From Lachnospiraceae bacterium (lineage in GTDB: Bacteria > Bacillota > Clostridia > Lachnospirales > Lachnospiraceae), in NCBI GenBank assembly GCA_910574805.1, contig CAJTCV010000022.1, forward strand, positions 1 to 61,941: DNA of 61,941 nucleotides, in the 5' to 3' direction. Both the position numbers and the translations under genes were made by a program. Numbering within the stretch: position 1 is the first letter of the stretch; every line of letters starts with the position of its first letter. A model generated the notes under the pieces. That model was not told the DNA's origin, did no database searches, and worked only from the letters and a program-made list of their open reading frames with translations. Below are positions 34,407 through 41,798 of the stretch, one piece after another.

Positions 34407-34424
34407 TTTTCAGTTGCCTGAAAA
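34407..34424 (+). terminator. small hairpin after rlmD
   Basis: TTTTCAG and CTGAAAA pair around TTGC, followed by TCAGTTTTG. It is a likely rlmD terminator and may belong to the prophage attachment region. Confidence 0.5.
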
Positions 34425-34428
34425 TCAG

Positions 34429-34471
34429 TTTTGTCCACGTTTTGTCCACGGAAATTCAGACCGTGGACAAA
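34429..34471. repeat. likely integrase arm-binding sites
   Basis: TTTTGTCCACG occurs twice head to tail (34429-34439, 34440-34450), and CGTGGACAAA is present once inverted (34462-34471), next to the integrase stop at the prophage left end. Repeats of this kind are typical arm sites for tyrosine integrases. Confidence 0.7.
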
Positions 34472-34473
34472 TT

Positions 34474-35736
34474 TTACCGGCTGATAGCAGACTCAAAGGC
34501 ATCAACGGCAGCCTGCTGCATGACTTCTGTATTGAAAGTGTACACCTGCAAAGTTGTCTTGATATCTTTATGTCCCAGACGTTCCATGATGGTTTTTGGA
34601 TTGACTCCCTGTTCTGCCAGCATGGTTCCGTGAGTGTGCCGGAGGCAGTGACTGTGGAACAGCGGGTTTCCAAGTTCATGATGAATCACACGGGCACAGT
34701 ATTTGAAAGTGTCCGGTGTAAGAAGATCGCCGTTTTCTTTTACCGACAGGGGCCAGATCTCCTGGTGGGGAACCGTAACGTCTGCCCGGCACTGCAGGAT
34801 GGAGTGATCCGGCAGCAGACAGGTTTTTGTGTAATATGGACCGTATTCCATCATATATTTTTTGCGTGTAAGCCGTTCTTCTTTCAGGGCCTTTTTTAAT
34901 GTAGGGCCAATCTTCAGCGTTCTGCAGGAATCGTATTTGGGCATCCGGTAGAACCAGGTGCCGTTTTCCTTTGCCAGCTGGTGGCTGATTCGGAGTTCGT
35001 CCCGGTTCAGATCCAGATCAGAGAGCAGATCGATGCCGTAGGTCTCTCCGATCCGTGTTCCCAGGTGGTATCCGGCCATGAGCGGCAGATAAAAGCTGCT
35101 GCCCTGCGGGAAGCGCTGCAGGATGCGGGTGAATTCTTCCGGCGGACATATATATTCTTTGTGGGCCTGATTTTTCTGATTGACCGGCATGCGGCCGATC
35201 TTAACCAGCAGACAGGGATTGACGGATATGTACTGCAGCGGAATCACAGCATATCCAAGTGCGGCGGACAGGCAGGACAGACTGTTGGATACCATGTTTT
35301 TGGACAGGCCTGACATCTTCATCTGATCGATCCAGTGCTGAATCACATCCGGAGCGTTCTGCAGGGCGCTCAGTCGATACTGACCAAAGGCAGGTTTCAG
35401 GTAAATCCGTATCTTTCGTTCATAATCCAGCCAGGTATTATAGGCATATCCCTGTCCGAGATTGGCTTTTACTGCGTGTTCCAGCCAGTAATCCAGATAA
35501 TCTGCCACACTCATGTCCTTTGGTTCAAAGATCCGGCCGGAAGCGTTGTACTGAGCGTAGGCGGCATTTCCGGCATCGTAGGCTTCTTTCTGCGTACGGA
35601 ATCCGGATTTTGTCTTCTGCCGGCGTTTGCCGTCAACCGGAGCCGTCTCAAATCGGTATTCCCAGTTGGGGGCTTTTCTTTTTCCGTTCTTATCAAATTT
35701 TCCTGCGTTGCGGTTTCTGATCGTTACCTTTCCCAT
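34474..35736 (-). CDS. prophage tyrosine integrase
   Basis: 420 residues from ATG 35736, with GGAGGATACC upstream; an earlier in-frame ATG reads through a palindrome and is less likely. N-terminal arm-binding region (VTIRNRNAGKF...WEYRFE), SAM-like core-binding domain (SVADYLDYWLEHAVKANLG), and catalytic domain with Arg in 'GYHLGTRIGETYGIDLL', box II 'HCLRHTHGTMLAEQG', 'IMERLGHKDIKTTLQVYTF' with the nucleophile Tyr. It catalyses integration near the rlmD 3' end. Transcribed towards the attachment site. Confidence 0.93.
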   Translation of the reverse strand: MGKVTIRNRNAGKFDKNGKRKAPNWEYRFETAPVDGKRRQKTKSGFRTQKEAYDAGNAAYAQYNASGRIFEPKDMSVADYLDYWLEHAVKANLGQGYAYNTWLDYERKIRIYLKPAFGQYRLSALQNAPDVIQHWIDQMKMSGLSKNMVSNSLSCLSAALGYAVIPLQYISVNPCLLVKIGRMPVNQKNQAHKEYICPPEEFTRILQRFPQGSSFYLPLMAGYHLGTRIGETYGIDLLSDLDLNRDELRISHQLAKENGTWFYRMPKYDSCRTLKIGPTLKKALKEERLTRKKYMMEYGPYYTKTCLLPDHSILQCRADVTVPHQEIWPLSVKENGDLLTPDTFKYCARVIHHELGNPLFHSHCLRHTHGTMLAEQGVNPKTIMERLGHKDIKTTLQVYTFNTEVMQQAAVDAFESAISR

Positions 35737-35762
35737 GGTATCCTCCTTCTGTATGTGCATGT

Positions 35763-35780
35763 TGTTGCGACGTCGCAACA
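35763..35780. promoter_or_regulatory. 18-bp perfect palindrome, copy 1 (upstream of integrase)
   Basis: TGTTGCGACGTCGCAACA reads identically on both strands and lies 27 bases before the integrase start. The same sequence with identical flanks (21 of 21 bases) recurs at 48676-48693. Likely a protein-binding site; the binder is unknown. Confidence 0.7.
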
Positions 35781-35837
35781 GAAAAATGGGTGCAGAAAAG
35801 ACAGCCGGAGAAAACATCTGTTCTCTTGCGCCGGCTG

Positions 35838-35933
35838 CCCGAAGGTGATACAATGTATTTCGGGTTAAGATTGCATCATCCTTCGGGAATGTGATCTGTG
35901 TGGACCGGCTCTCTGTTGGCGCAGTGGGCCGGT
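35838..35933. repeat. inverted repeats between integrase and HsdR_N-type gene
   Basis: CCCGAAGG (35838-35845) pairs with CCTTCGGG (35880-35887), with further imperfect pairing inside. ACCGGC/GCCGGT (35904-35933) forms a second stem followed by TTTC on the plus strand. These occupy the short gap between two minus-strand genes and may terminate or insulate transcription. Confidence 0.5.
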
Positions 35934-35943
35934 TTTCTTTATT

Positions 35944-37092
35944 TTATAACTGAATACTTTTTAAATTTTTTCGCGGTCCTCTCGTTAAATCAATAGAGTA
36001 GGGGGACGGCATTTCATAGATACCCCATCTGGTGTAAAGCAATTCTTTTGGGACAGATGGAGCAGGATGCAGGTAACGGTTACAGACTTCGATCAACTGA
36101 TTCGTATAGGATGAAATATCATCAATACTGGAAATGGAGCAGCGCACTTCTTTTTTGTTTTCATCCGGTAAAATCAGTGTTTTCTGGGAACTTTTCAATA
36201 TAAGACGGCAGATCCATTTTCTTGTATTATTATCATAAAGTATTGCGGTATAGGATTCTGTGCATTTATACGTTATTTTATTAATATCCAGTGTGTCCTT
36301 GAGGAGATTTTTAATCAGAGAAAAAGCACTCCATTCATCTTCGGAAGAAAGGGTTTCCGGTTCCAGACTGCCTGCTACGTTTGTAGAATTAATGGCAGAC
36401 TGAAGTTTTTCGTTTATGATTTCGTTTAGATAATCATGGAGTGCCTTTTTCAAAATCGGCCTGAACTTTTCAATTACAGCCTGCGTTTTGGCTCCTTTAT
36501 ATACAGGTTGTAAGAAAAGCTTTACTATCTCATCTGTTGGGTTTTGGAACTGAAGTTCTATGTAATTTCTGAACAGATTATTGTATTTTAATAAAGATGC
36601 AGAATCCAGGATATCAACAACATTCAGGCATTCTTTTTTGAATTTTGCAAGCTGAGCAATCTGACTCTCCTTCAGGTTCAATAGATTGATCTCAAGGAAA
36701 GGTTCCCGATCCATTTTGTTGGTTTCTTCCAGATCGGTATAGAATTTATATACAATTCCATTTGTGAGTATGGCAAATCTGGCAGAGGTAGTCACGAAAT
36801 ACCGAAAGAGCTGGGAACTGTGTTTGTCCAGCTTCCGGTTGGCAGATTTTGCTTCGATGAGAATGACCGGCTCATTTTTAACAAGAATGGCATAATCCAC
36901 CTTTTCACCTTTCTTAATGCCCACATCGGCCGTGTATTCCGGACAAAATTCCATGGGGTTAAATACATCGTATCCGAGAAGCTGAAAAAATGGAACGATC
37001 AGTGACATCTTTGTTGCTTCTTCCGTCTGTACGGTGTCTTTTAACATTTCCAAACGATTTATGAAGGTTTTTAACGTATCTTTAAAATCCAT
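35944..37092 (-). CDS. HsdR N-terminal-like PD-(D/E)xK nuclease-fold protein
   Basis: 382 residues. 'FFQLLGYDVFNPMEFCPEYTADVGIKKGEKVDYAILVKN' then 'EPVILIEAKSA' gives Asp66 and Glu80-x-Lys82, the PD-(D/E)xK active site of type I restriction HsdR N-terminal domains. No helicase domain or HsdM/HsdS follows, so it is a stand-alone version. It lies among lysogeny genes on the minus strand, where prophages carry morons expressed from the lysogen. A role in superinfection defence is inference. The C-terminal half is unassigned. Confidence 0.8.
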   Translation of the reverse strand: MDFKDTLKTFINRLEMLKDTVQTEEATKMSLIVPFFQLLGYDVFNPMEFCPEYTADVGIKKGEKVDYAILVKNEPVILIEAKSANRKLDKHSSQLFRYFVTTSARFAILTNGIVYKFYTDLEETNKMDREPFLEINLLNLKESQIAQLAKFKKECLNVVDILDSASLLKYNNLFRNYIELQFQNPTDEIVKLFLQPVYKGAKTQAVIEKFRPILKKALHDYLNEIINEKLQSAINSTNVAGSLEPETLSSEDEWSAFSLIKNLLKDTLDINKITYKCTESYTAILYDNNTRKWICRLILKSSQKTLILPDENKKEVRCSISSIDDISSYTNQLIEVCNRYLHPAPSVPKELLYTRWGIYEMPSPYSIDLTRGPRKNLKSIQL

Positions 37093-37119
37093 GGTTGTCC
37101 TCCCTGTTAGATGTAAAAA

Positions 37120-37560
37120 TCAACTGAGTTGTTGTATGCGAAGTTTTATAAGACTGTGATGGTAACCTGTTATTCGTGCAATTTGTTCTATAGTGAATGA
37201 ACAATATTCTTTTAAAGTTTCGTCGGGGAGTAGAAGTTCCATAGCAAACAGATCTGCTTCTGACTCGTATATGTTAGTGTTTAGATGGGTCCGACTGTCC
37301 AGAAAAATAAAGTTTTCCTTTTTGTGTAGAAGCATGTGGCCGAGTTCATGGGCACATACAAATTTCTTTTCGGGATCTGAAAGTCGCTCATCAATATAGA
37401 TAATGTTATTTCGTTGAAAATACTGATAGAATCCACGCACACCATCAAGTGGGTAATATACCAGAATCACGTTCATACCCTTTATAATTTCAAAAGGGTT
37501 CCTTGATTTATAGAATCTGGTCAATCTATGTACCTTCTGGTGGATCAGACGAGTATTCAT
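37120..37560 (-). CDS. ImmA/IrrE-family metallopeptidase
   Basis: 146 residues from ATG 37560. Zinc-protease motif HELGH (71-75), with a third ligand in 'YESEADLFAMELLLP', is the ImmA signature. Such proteins cleave the partner repressor to trigger induction. It starts 4 bases after the repressor stop, giving the standard repressor-immA pair. A longer in-frame extension upstream overlaps the repressor and is not supported. Cytoplasmic. Confidence 0.92.
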   Translation of the reverse strand: MNTRLIHQKVHRLTRFYKSRNPFEIIKGMNVILVYYPLDGVRGFYQYFQRNNIIYIDERLSDPEKKFVCAHELGHMLLHKKENFIFLDSRTHLNTNIYESEADLFAMELLLPDETLKEYCSFTIEQIARITGYHHSLIKLRIQQLS

Positions 37561-37564
37561 AGTA

Positions 37565-37993
37565 TCAGTCCTTTTTGTATTTTTTAGGAGTATATTTTTC
37601 CTTGTTCTTTTTCTTTGCCATTTCCATTCCGATCTGCATGGCAGACAGAATGGACTCAATGGCTTCCGGCGTGGCGGGATCGCCATCAAACATTAGACCC
37701 TGCTGAGTAAGAAGTTGTTCCCTGGTGGAGTCAAGAATTTTTTCGATATCTCGTTCGTCTTTTTTTGTCAAGGAACCATGCTCTTCTACTAGATCCGCTT
37801 TTGATATACCAAAATAGTTGGCCATCAATTCTATTTTGTCAATTCGAGGATAAGTCTTCGCATTTACCCAATCTGAAAATGTTGGCATTTTTATTCCCAA
37901 AGTATTACATATTTCAGTTTGTGTTACATTAAATGCGTTCATATAATGCCTGATATTCTTTGCCATGATTTCTTTATTACCAAGGTCGCTCAT
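37565..37993 (-). CDS. prophage repressor, XRE-type helix-turn-helix
   Basis: 142 residues. N-terminal HTH 'AFNVTQTEICNTLGIKMPTFSDWVNAKTYPRIDKIELMANYFGIS' is a classic cI/Xre fold. The C-terminal half is charged and helical with a lysine-rich tail, and there is no LexA-type peptidase domain, fitting inactivation by the ImmA partner. GGAGGGAAAC precedes ATG 37993. It is divergent from the Cro-like gene across a 137-base control region with a palindromic operator. Confidence 0.92.
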   Translation of the reverse strand: MSDLGNKEIMAKNIRHYMNAFNVTQTEICNTLGIKMPTFSDWVNAKTYPRIDKIELMANYFGISKADLVEEHGSLTKKDERDIEKILDSTREQLLTQQGLMFDGDPATPEAIESILSAMQIGMEMAKKKNKEKYTPKKYKKD

Positions 37994-38081
37994 ATGTTTC
38001 CCTCCTGTTGTTTGCTATTATACGGTAAATCCGAAAAAAAAACAATAAAAAATAAAGTTTTTTCGGAAAAACCATTGGCAA

Positions 38082-38096
38082 TTCGGTTTAACCGAA
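38082..38096. promoter_or_regulatory. lysogeny operator 1
   Basis: TTCGGTTTAACCGAA is a perfect 7-bp dyad around one base in the repressor-cro control region. Half-sites (TTTTTTCGGAAAA near 38059, AAACCGAA near 38111) lie on either side. Confidence 0.8.
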
Positions 38097-38130
38097 GTAA
38101 TATATGATTAAACCGAAGGAGGTGAAAAAA

Positions 38131-38379
38131 ATGGAACAGGTAAAATTATTGCCAGAGACGAAGATGACTTTAAAAATGATCAGAGAACTTTTGGGGTATA
38201 CGCAGGAAAAGGCGGCAAAACTAATTGGAGTAAGCACAGATACACTCGGAAATTATGAAAGAGGAAAAAGCTACCCAGATATTCCAGTTTTGAGAAAGAT
38301 TGAAACAGTGTATGGAATTCCTTATGACAGGATTATTTTTTTACCGTTAGATTTCGGTTTAACCGAAAATTCCATATAA
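38131..38379 (+). CDS. Cro-like helix-turn-helix regulator
   Basis: 82 residues from ATG 38131, with GGAGGTG 6 bases upstream; an earlier ATG at 38104 overlaps the operator region. 'TLKMIRELLGYTQEKAAKLIGVSTDTLGNYERGKSYPDIPVLRKIETVYG' is an XRE HTH. It is transcribed away from the repressor and probably acts as Cro. Its last codons contain the second operator copy (38353-38367). Confidence 0.9.
   Translation: MEQVKLLPETKMTLKMIRELLGYTQEKAAKLIGVSTDTLGNYERGKSYPDIPVLRKIETVYGIPYDRIIFLPLDFGLTENSI
38353..38367. promoter_or_regulatory. lysogeny operator 2, inside the end of cro
   Basis: An identical copy of TTCGGTTTAACCGAA is embedded in the last codons of the Cro-like gene, 30 bases before the next gene. 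Binding here could block read-through into the early operon. Confidence 0.75.
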
Positions 38380-38396
38380 AATGGGAGGTGAGAAAC

Positions 38397-38633
38397 ATGG
38401 CAGACGAAATGCTGTATACAGTAGGGGAGGTTGCTAAGATCCTGAAAACCAATGTCAATTATGTGTATGAGCTCCGGAAGGCAGGGTTGCTCCGTTTCAT
38501 GAAACTGGGCACCCTAAAATGCCGAAGATCAACACTGGAGGCGTTTCTGGAGAAGAACGATGGGAAGGATCTGACAAACCCGTATGATATTAAAGATTTC
38601 GATAATTACGGAAATGTCATAGAGTCAAGATGA
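38397..38633 (+). CDS. excisionase-family helix-turn-helix protein
   Basis: 78 residues from ATG 38397; GGGAGGTGA upstream. 'MLYTVGEVAKILKTNVNYVYELRKAGLLRFMKLGTLKCRRSTLEAFLEKNDG' is an HTH_17/MerR-like DNA-binding fold. In this position it may be the phage excisionase or an early regulator. Confidence 0.85.
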   Translation: MADEMLYTVGEVAKILKTNVNYVYELRKAGLLRFMKLGTLKCRRSTLEAFLEKNDGKDLTNPYDIKDFDNYGNVIESR

Positions 38634-38667
38634 CTGGATTTGTATGAGATCCGGATAAGGAGGATAC

Positions 38668-38949
38668 ATGATAAACACATTTGAAGACCTGTTTGAGAAG
38701 ATGAGACTGACCGGGCATGATCCACACAGGCTGATGGCCATGCACGAGGAGCACCGGCACTGGAAGGCACAGTCTGAACAGCATCATGGAACGAACAATC
38801 TGACAGCATATGTACGGCTTCAGATGTGCAGAGAGAACCTGCTGGGGTATCTTGCCTGCCTGCAGGATACGGCATACATATGCCAGAGCGAGTACGACCG
38901 GCTGTGGAGCAGCCTGGACTTAACAGAAAAGGAGCAGTATGAACAGTGA
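38668..38949 (+). CDS. hypothetical early phage protein
   Basis: 93 residues, AAGGAGG before ATG 38668. Mostly helical, with several His residues (HDPHRLMAMHEEHRHWK) and two Cys. No family recognised. It overlaps the following small gene by 11 bases, indicating a shared transcript. Confidence 0.7.
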   Translation: MINTFEDLFEKMRLTGHDPHRLMAMHEEHRHWKAQSEQHHGTNNLTAYVRLQMCRENLLGYLACLQDTAYICQSEYDRLWSSLDLTEKEQYEQ

Positions 38950-39109
38950 ACTGGAAAAAATCATTGAAGAATGCATTACGGATCTGGAAAGATCACAGTG
39001 GGACGGATATGATGGAGCTGCCTATGCAGCAGGTTATCTGCACGATTATCCGGAACTGAGAAAGCTTCTGCTGATTATTGCAGGCATGTACAGTGCCCTG
39101 GATGATTAG
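38939..39109 (+). CDS. very small early phage protein
   Basis: 56 residues (MNSELEKIIEECITDLERS...LLLIIAGMYSALDD), overlapping the previous gene by 11 bases; AAAGGAG lies 7 bases before the ATG. Predicted to be one or two helices. Overlap and ribosome site support it as real; function unknown. Confidence 0.65.
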   Translation: MNSELEKIIEECITDLERSQWDGYDGAAYAAGYLHDYPELRKLLLIIAGMYSALDD

Positions 39110-39140
39110 CGGCGTCTGCGGGGATGGAGTCCCCCGCCCA

Positions 39141-39213
39141 GGTCCTCTAGCTCAGACGGCAGAGCACCCGGATCATATCCGGGCAGACGCAGGTTCGACT
39201 CCTGTGGGGACCA
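39141..39213 (+). tRNA. phage tRNA with CAT anticodon (Met or Ile2)
   Basis: A full cloverleaf can be drawn: acceptor GGTCCTC/GGGGACC (one wobble pair), D-arm GCTC/GAGC, anticodon stem CCCGG/CCGGG with loop ATCATAT giving anticodon CAT, T-arm GCAGG-TTCGACT-CCTGT, discriminator A. CCA is not encoded. CAT reads Met, or Ile AUA if C34 is modified to lysidine by TilS; the short sequence does not settle which. Confidence 0.92.
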
Positions 39214-39243
39214 TTCACGCGTGAAATATTTTACAGAAAGGAA

Positions 39244-39399
39244 ATGGCGATGTTTAAGAAACTGATGGAGATTGTGACGGCTTTTGGAGCTCTGTTCCTT
39301 CTCTCCGGTGTTGACAGCAGTATCTGGTGCGGAATTCTGGGACTGGCGCTGCTGGTGCTGTTCCGGCTGGAGGCCGGCCGATGGGAGGGAGACGGGTGA
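39244..39399 (+). CDS. small membrane protein
   Basis: 51 residues (MAMFKKLMEIVTAFGALFLLSG...ILGLALLVLFRLEAGR) with two hydrophobic stretches; GAAAGG lies upstream of the ATGs at 39244 and 39250. Its TGA overlaps the ATG of the transglycosylase-like gene, so the two are coupled. Confidence 0.65.
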   Translation: MAMFKKLMEIVTAFGALFLLSGVDSSIWCGILGLALLVLFRLEAGRWEGDG

Positions 39400-39881
39400 T
39401 GCGGATGTGGATTACGGCATTCCTGATCCTGTTTCTGCTGGCCGGATCCGTGCTGATCGGAAGGGCGGAGGCCCGGGAGCAGGAGAACTGGAAGGAGTAC
39501 ATGGAAGCACTCTGTGAGGAACGGCACATCTGCCCGGAGCTGGTGGAAGCCATCATTGAGCGGGAAAGCAGCTGGGATCCCGGTGCGGTTAACGGAGACT
39601 GTGTCGGTCTGATGCAGATCAGCCGGTTCAGCCAGCGGTCCCGGATGCAGAAGCTGGGAGTCACAGACCTGAAGGATCCGTATGAGAACATCCTTGTGGG
39701 TGTGGATCTGCTGGAAGAGCTGTATCAGCAGTATGAAGACAATGCCGCCGTGCTGATGTACTACAATGCCGGGTATTCGGACCGGTATGGGCTGGGTGCA
39801 TATCTGTGGGATGAGATGAGCGACTACGCCCAGGAGGTGCTGGCGAGGGCGGCGGAACTGGAGAGAGTACATGGAAAGTGA
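39399..39881 (+). CDS. lytic transglycosylase-like protein with N-terminal anchor
   Basis: 160 residues from ATG 39399. Signal or anchor helix (WITAFLILFLLAGSVLI), then an SLT fold: 'CEERHICPELVEAIIERESSWDPGAV' holds the catalytic Glu in ERES, followed by 'GDCVGLMQISRF', 'YENILVGVDLLEELYQQY' and 'VLMYYNAGYS'. Such enzymes cleave peptidoglycan glycan strands. Its place in the early region, away from lysis or tail genes, is unusual. It may modify the wall during lysogeny or block later infection. Confidence 0.88.
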   Translation: MRMWITAFLILFLLAGSVLIGRAEAREQENWKEYMEALCEERHICPELVEAIIERESSWDPGAVNGDCVGLMQISRFSQRSRMQKLGVTDLKDPYENILVGVDLLEELYQQYEDNAAVLMYYNAGYSDRYGLGAYLWDEMSDYAQEVLARAAELERVHGK

Positions 39882-39889
39882 GAGAAAGG

Positions 39890-40312
39890 ATGAGCTTTGT
39901 AAGAATTACGACGGACCGGGCTCTGGATGAAATGAAAAAGGGGCATGAGATTTATCAGTTGACACCGGCGGATCTGAGTATATCGGTTGCGGAATGGCTG
40001 ACTGGCAAGTTTGTCATGGAAGAGGCGCCGTCGGAAGCCTGCCCCCCCTCAAAGACTGAAAAGGCAGAGTCACCGAAAGCGGTGAAATCCGGTGTAAAGA
40101 GAAAGACGCTGGACTGGGGTAAAATCCAGGCACTGCATGATGCAGGCTGGTCACATGCAAAGATTGCGGATGAGATGGGCGCAACCACAGGAACGATCTC
40201 ATCCGGCCTGTCAAAACTGAGAAAGGAAAAGCAGGATGGGAAAGAACAAAGCGGTGAAACCGACGCTGGAACAGAAGAAGCGGATCACGGATGCGGGACT
40301 GGTGGCGAATAA
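39890..40312 (+). CDS. early phage protein with C-terminal helix-turn-helix
   Basis: 140 residues from ATG 39890 (a GTG at 39878 is the alternative). The N-terminal third, 'SFVRITTDRALDEMKKGHEIYQLTPADLSI', looks like a small unassigned domain. A Pro/Lys-rich linker leads to 'KIQALHDAGWSHAKIADEMGATTGTISSGLSKL', a clear HTH. It may regulate the early operon. Its end overlaps the next gene by 77 bases. Confidence 0.75.
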   Translation: MSFVRITTDRALDEMKKGHEIYQLTPADLSISVAEWLTGKFVMEEAPSEACPPSKTEKAESPKAVKSGVKRKTLDWGKIQALHDAGWSHAKIADEMGATTGTISSGLSKLRKEKQDGKEQSGETDAGTEEADHGCGTGGE

Positions 40313-40433
40313 CTGGCTGGTCATGAAGGAGAGTGAAGAGGAGCTTCTGCTGGTCAGCCGGAATTCCGGCCGGTTCCGGAAAATTAAGAAGAGCCCCCTG
40401 CAGGGAAGCAGGAAGGCTCGAAAAAACACCTGA
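40236..40433 (+). CDS. DUF6906-like small phage protein
   Basis: 65 residues: 'KPTLEQKKRITDAGLVANNWLVMKESEEELLLVSRNSGRFRKIKK'. The pattern 'K.PT..QK..I..AGL...NWLV' is that of DUF6906 proteins common in Firmicutes phages. GGATGGG lies upstream within the previous gene. Function unknown. Confidence 0.75.
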   Translation: MGKNKAVKPTLEQKKRITDAGLVANNWLVMKESEEELLLVSRNSGRFRKIKKSPLQGSRKARKNT

Positions 40434-40496
40434 CATTATTGTAAAAAGAGCAGACGGAAATGTCAATCAAAATCTGTAAAACGAAAGGGAAAACAA

Positions 40497-41798
40497 ATGG
40501 GAAGCGTAAAAATCAACAAGCTGGAGATTGAAAACGTAAAGCGTGTGCGTGCCGTGAAGGTGGAACTGACTGCGGCCGGCCTGACCGTCATCGGCGGAAG
40601 GAACAACCAGGGGAAGACATCGGTCCTTGACGCCATTGCCTGGGCGCTGGGCGGGAACCGCTACCGCCCTTCACAGCCTCAGCGGGAAGGGTCTGTGATC
40701 CCTCCGTCGCTGAAGGTCACGCTGAGCAATGGCATCATCGTGGAGCGTAAAGGAAAAAACGGAGATCTGAAAGTCACGGATCCCAGCGGTAAGAAGGCAG
40801 GGCAGCAGCTGCTGGACAGCTTTATCGAGCAGCTGGCCCTTGATCTTCCGAAGTTCATGAATGCATCCGGAAAGGAAAAAGCGCAGACGCTCCTTCAGAT
40901 CATCGGGGTGGGGGAACAGCTGGCGGCCATGGAAAAGGAAGAAAAAACACTGTACAGTGAGCGGCTCACCATCGGAAGGATCGCAGATCAGAAAGAAAAG
41001 TATGCGAAGGAGCAGCCGTATTATTCGGATGCACCGTCCGAATTAGTGTCGGCGTCCGAGCTGATCCGGCAGCAGCAGGAGATTCTTGCAGAGAACGGAG
41101 AGAATCAGAGAAAACGGGAGAACGTCCACAGACTGGAGCAGGAATCCCAGCGGATCAATGAGCAGATGGAAATCCTTAACAGGCAGGTGCGAGATCTCCT
41201 GCAGCGGCAGGAACAGGTACAGAAGGATCTGAACACCGCGCGCATGAGCGCCATGGATCTGCAGGACAGGTCGACCGAAGAACTGGAACGGAATATTTCC
41301 GACATCGAAGAACTGAACCGGAAGGTCCGCGCCAATCTGGACAGAGAAAAGGCGGAAGACGATGCAAAGGAATACAGAAACCAGTATCAGGGACTGACTG
41401 CCGAGATCGAAAGGATCCGCCGGCAGAAGATGGACCTTCTGAAAAATGCGGACCTTCCGCTTCCGGGGCTTTCCGTGGAAGACGGGGAACTGATCTACAA
41501 TGGCCGGAAGTGGGACAACATGTCCGGATCCGACCAGATGAAGGTGTCCACCGCAATCGTGCGGAAGCTGAACCCGAACTGCGGTTTTATCCTTCTGGAC
41601 AAGCTGGAGCAGATGGATCTGGAGACCATGAAGGAGTTCAACACATGGCTGGAGCAGGAGGGGCTGCAGGCGATCGCCACCAGAGTCAGCACCGGAGACG
41701 AGTGCAGCATTATCATCAGTGACGGATATGTGGAAGGAGAAGCGCCGGCGGAGCCGGAGAAGGCAGAAACTCCAAAGTGGAAAGCAGGTGAATTTTAA
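40497..41798 (+). CDS. SMC/RecF-like AAA ATPase of phage recombination module
   Basis: 433 residues. N-terminal 'KINKLEIENVKRVRAVKVELTAAGLTVIGGRNNQGKTSVLDAIAWALGG' carries Walker A GRNNQGKTS. Residues about 180-320 are coiled coil. The C-terminal half has 'MSGSDQMKVSTAIVRKLNPNCGFILLDKLEQMD', a signature plus Walker B resembling RecF/SbcC heads. Phage proteins of this kind sit with Sak4-like and SSB-like proteins and probably act in replication-linked recombination. Stop and next start overlap (TAATG). Confidence 0.88.
   Translation: MGSVKINKLEIENVKRVRAVKVELTAAGLTVIGGRNNQGKTSVLDAIAWALGGNRYRPSQPQREGSVIPPSLKVTLSNGIIVERKGKNGDLKVTDPSGKKAGQQLLDSFIEQLALDLPKFMNASGKEKAQTLLQIIGVGEQLAAMEKEEKTLYSERLTIGRIADQKEKYAKEQPYYSDAPSELVSASELIRQQQEILAENGENQRKRENVHRLEQESQRINEQMEILNRQVRDLLQRQEQVQKDLNTARMSAMDLQDRSTEELERNISDIEELNRKVRANLDREKAEDDAKEYRNQYQGLTAEIERIRRQKMDLLKNADLPLPGLSVEDGELIYNGRKWDNMSGSDQMKVSTAIVRKLNPNCGFILLDKLEQMDLETMKEFNTWLEQEGLQAIATRVSTGDECSIIISDGYVEGEAPAEPEKAETPKWKAGEF

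Noticed and set aside
41176-41556. Proline/serine-rich minus-strand frame within the SMC-like gene
   Set aside because: Low-complexity antisense reading of a coiled-coil region.
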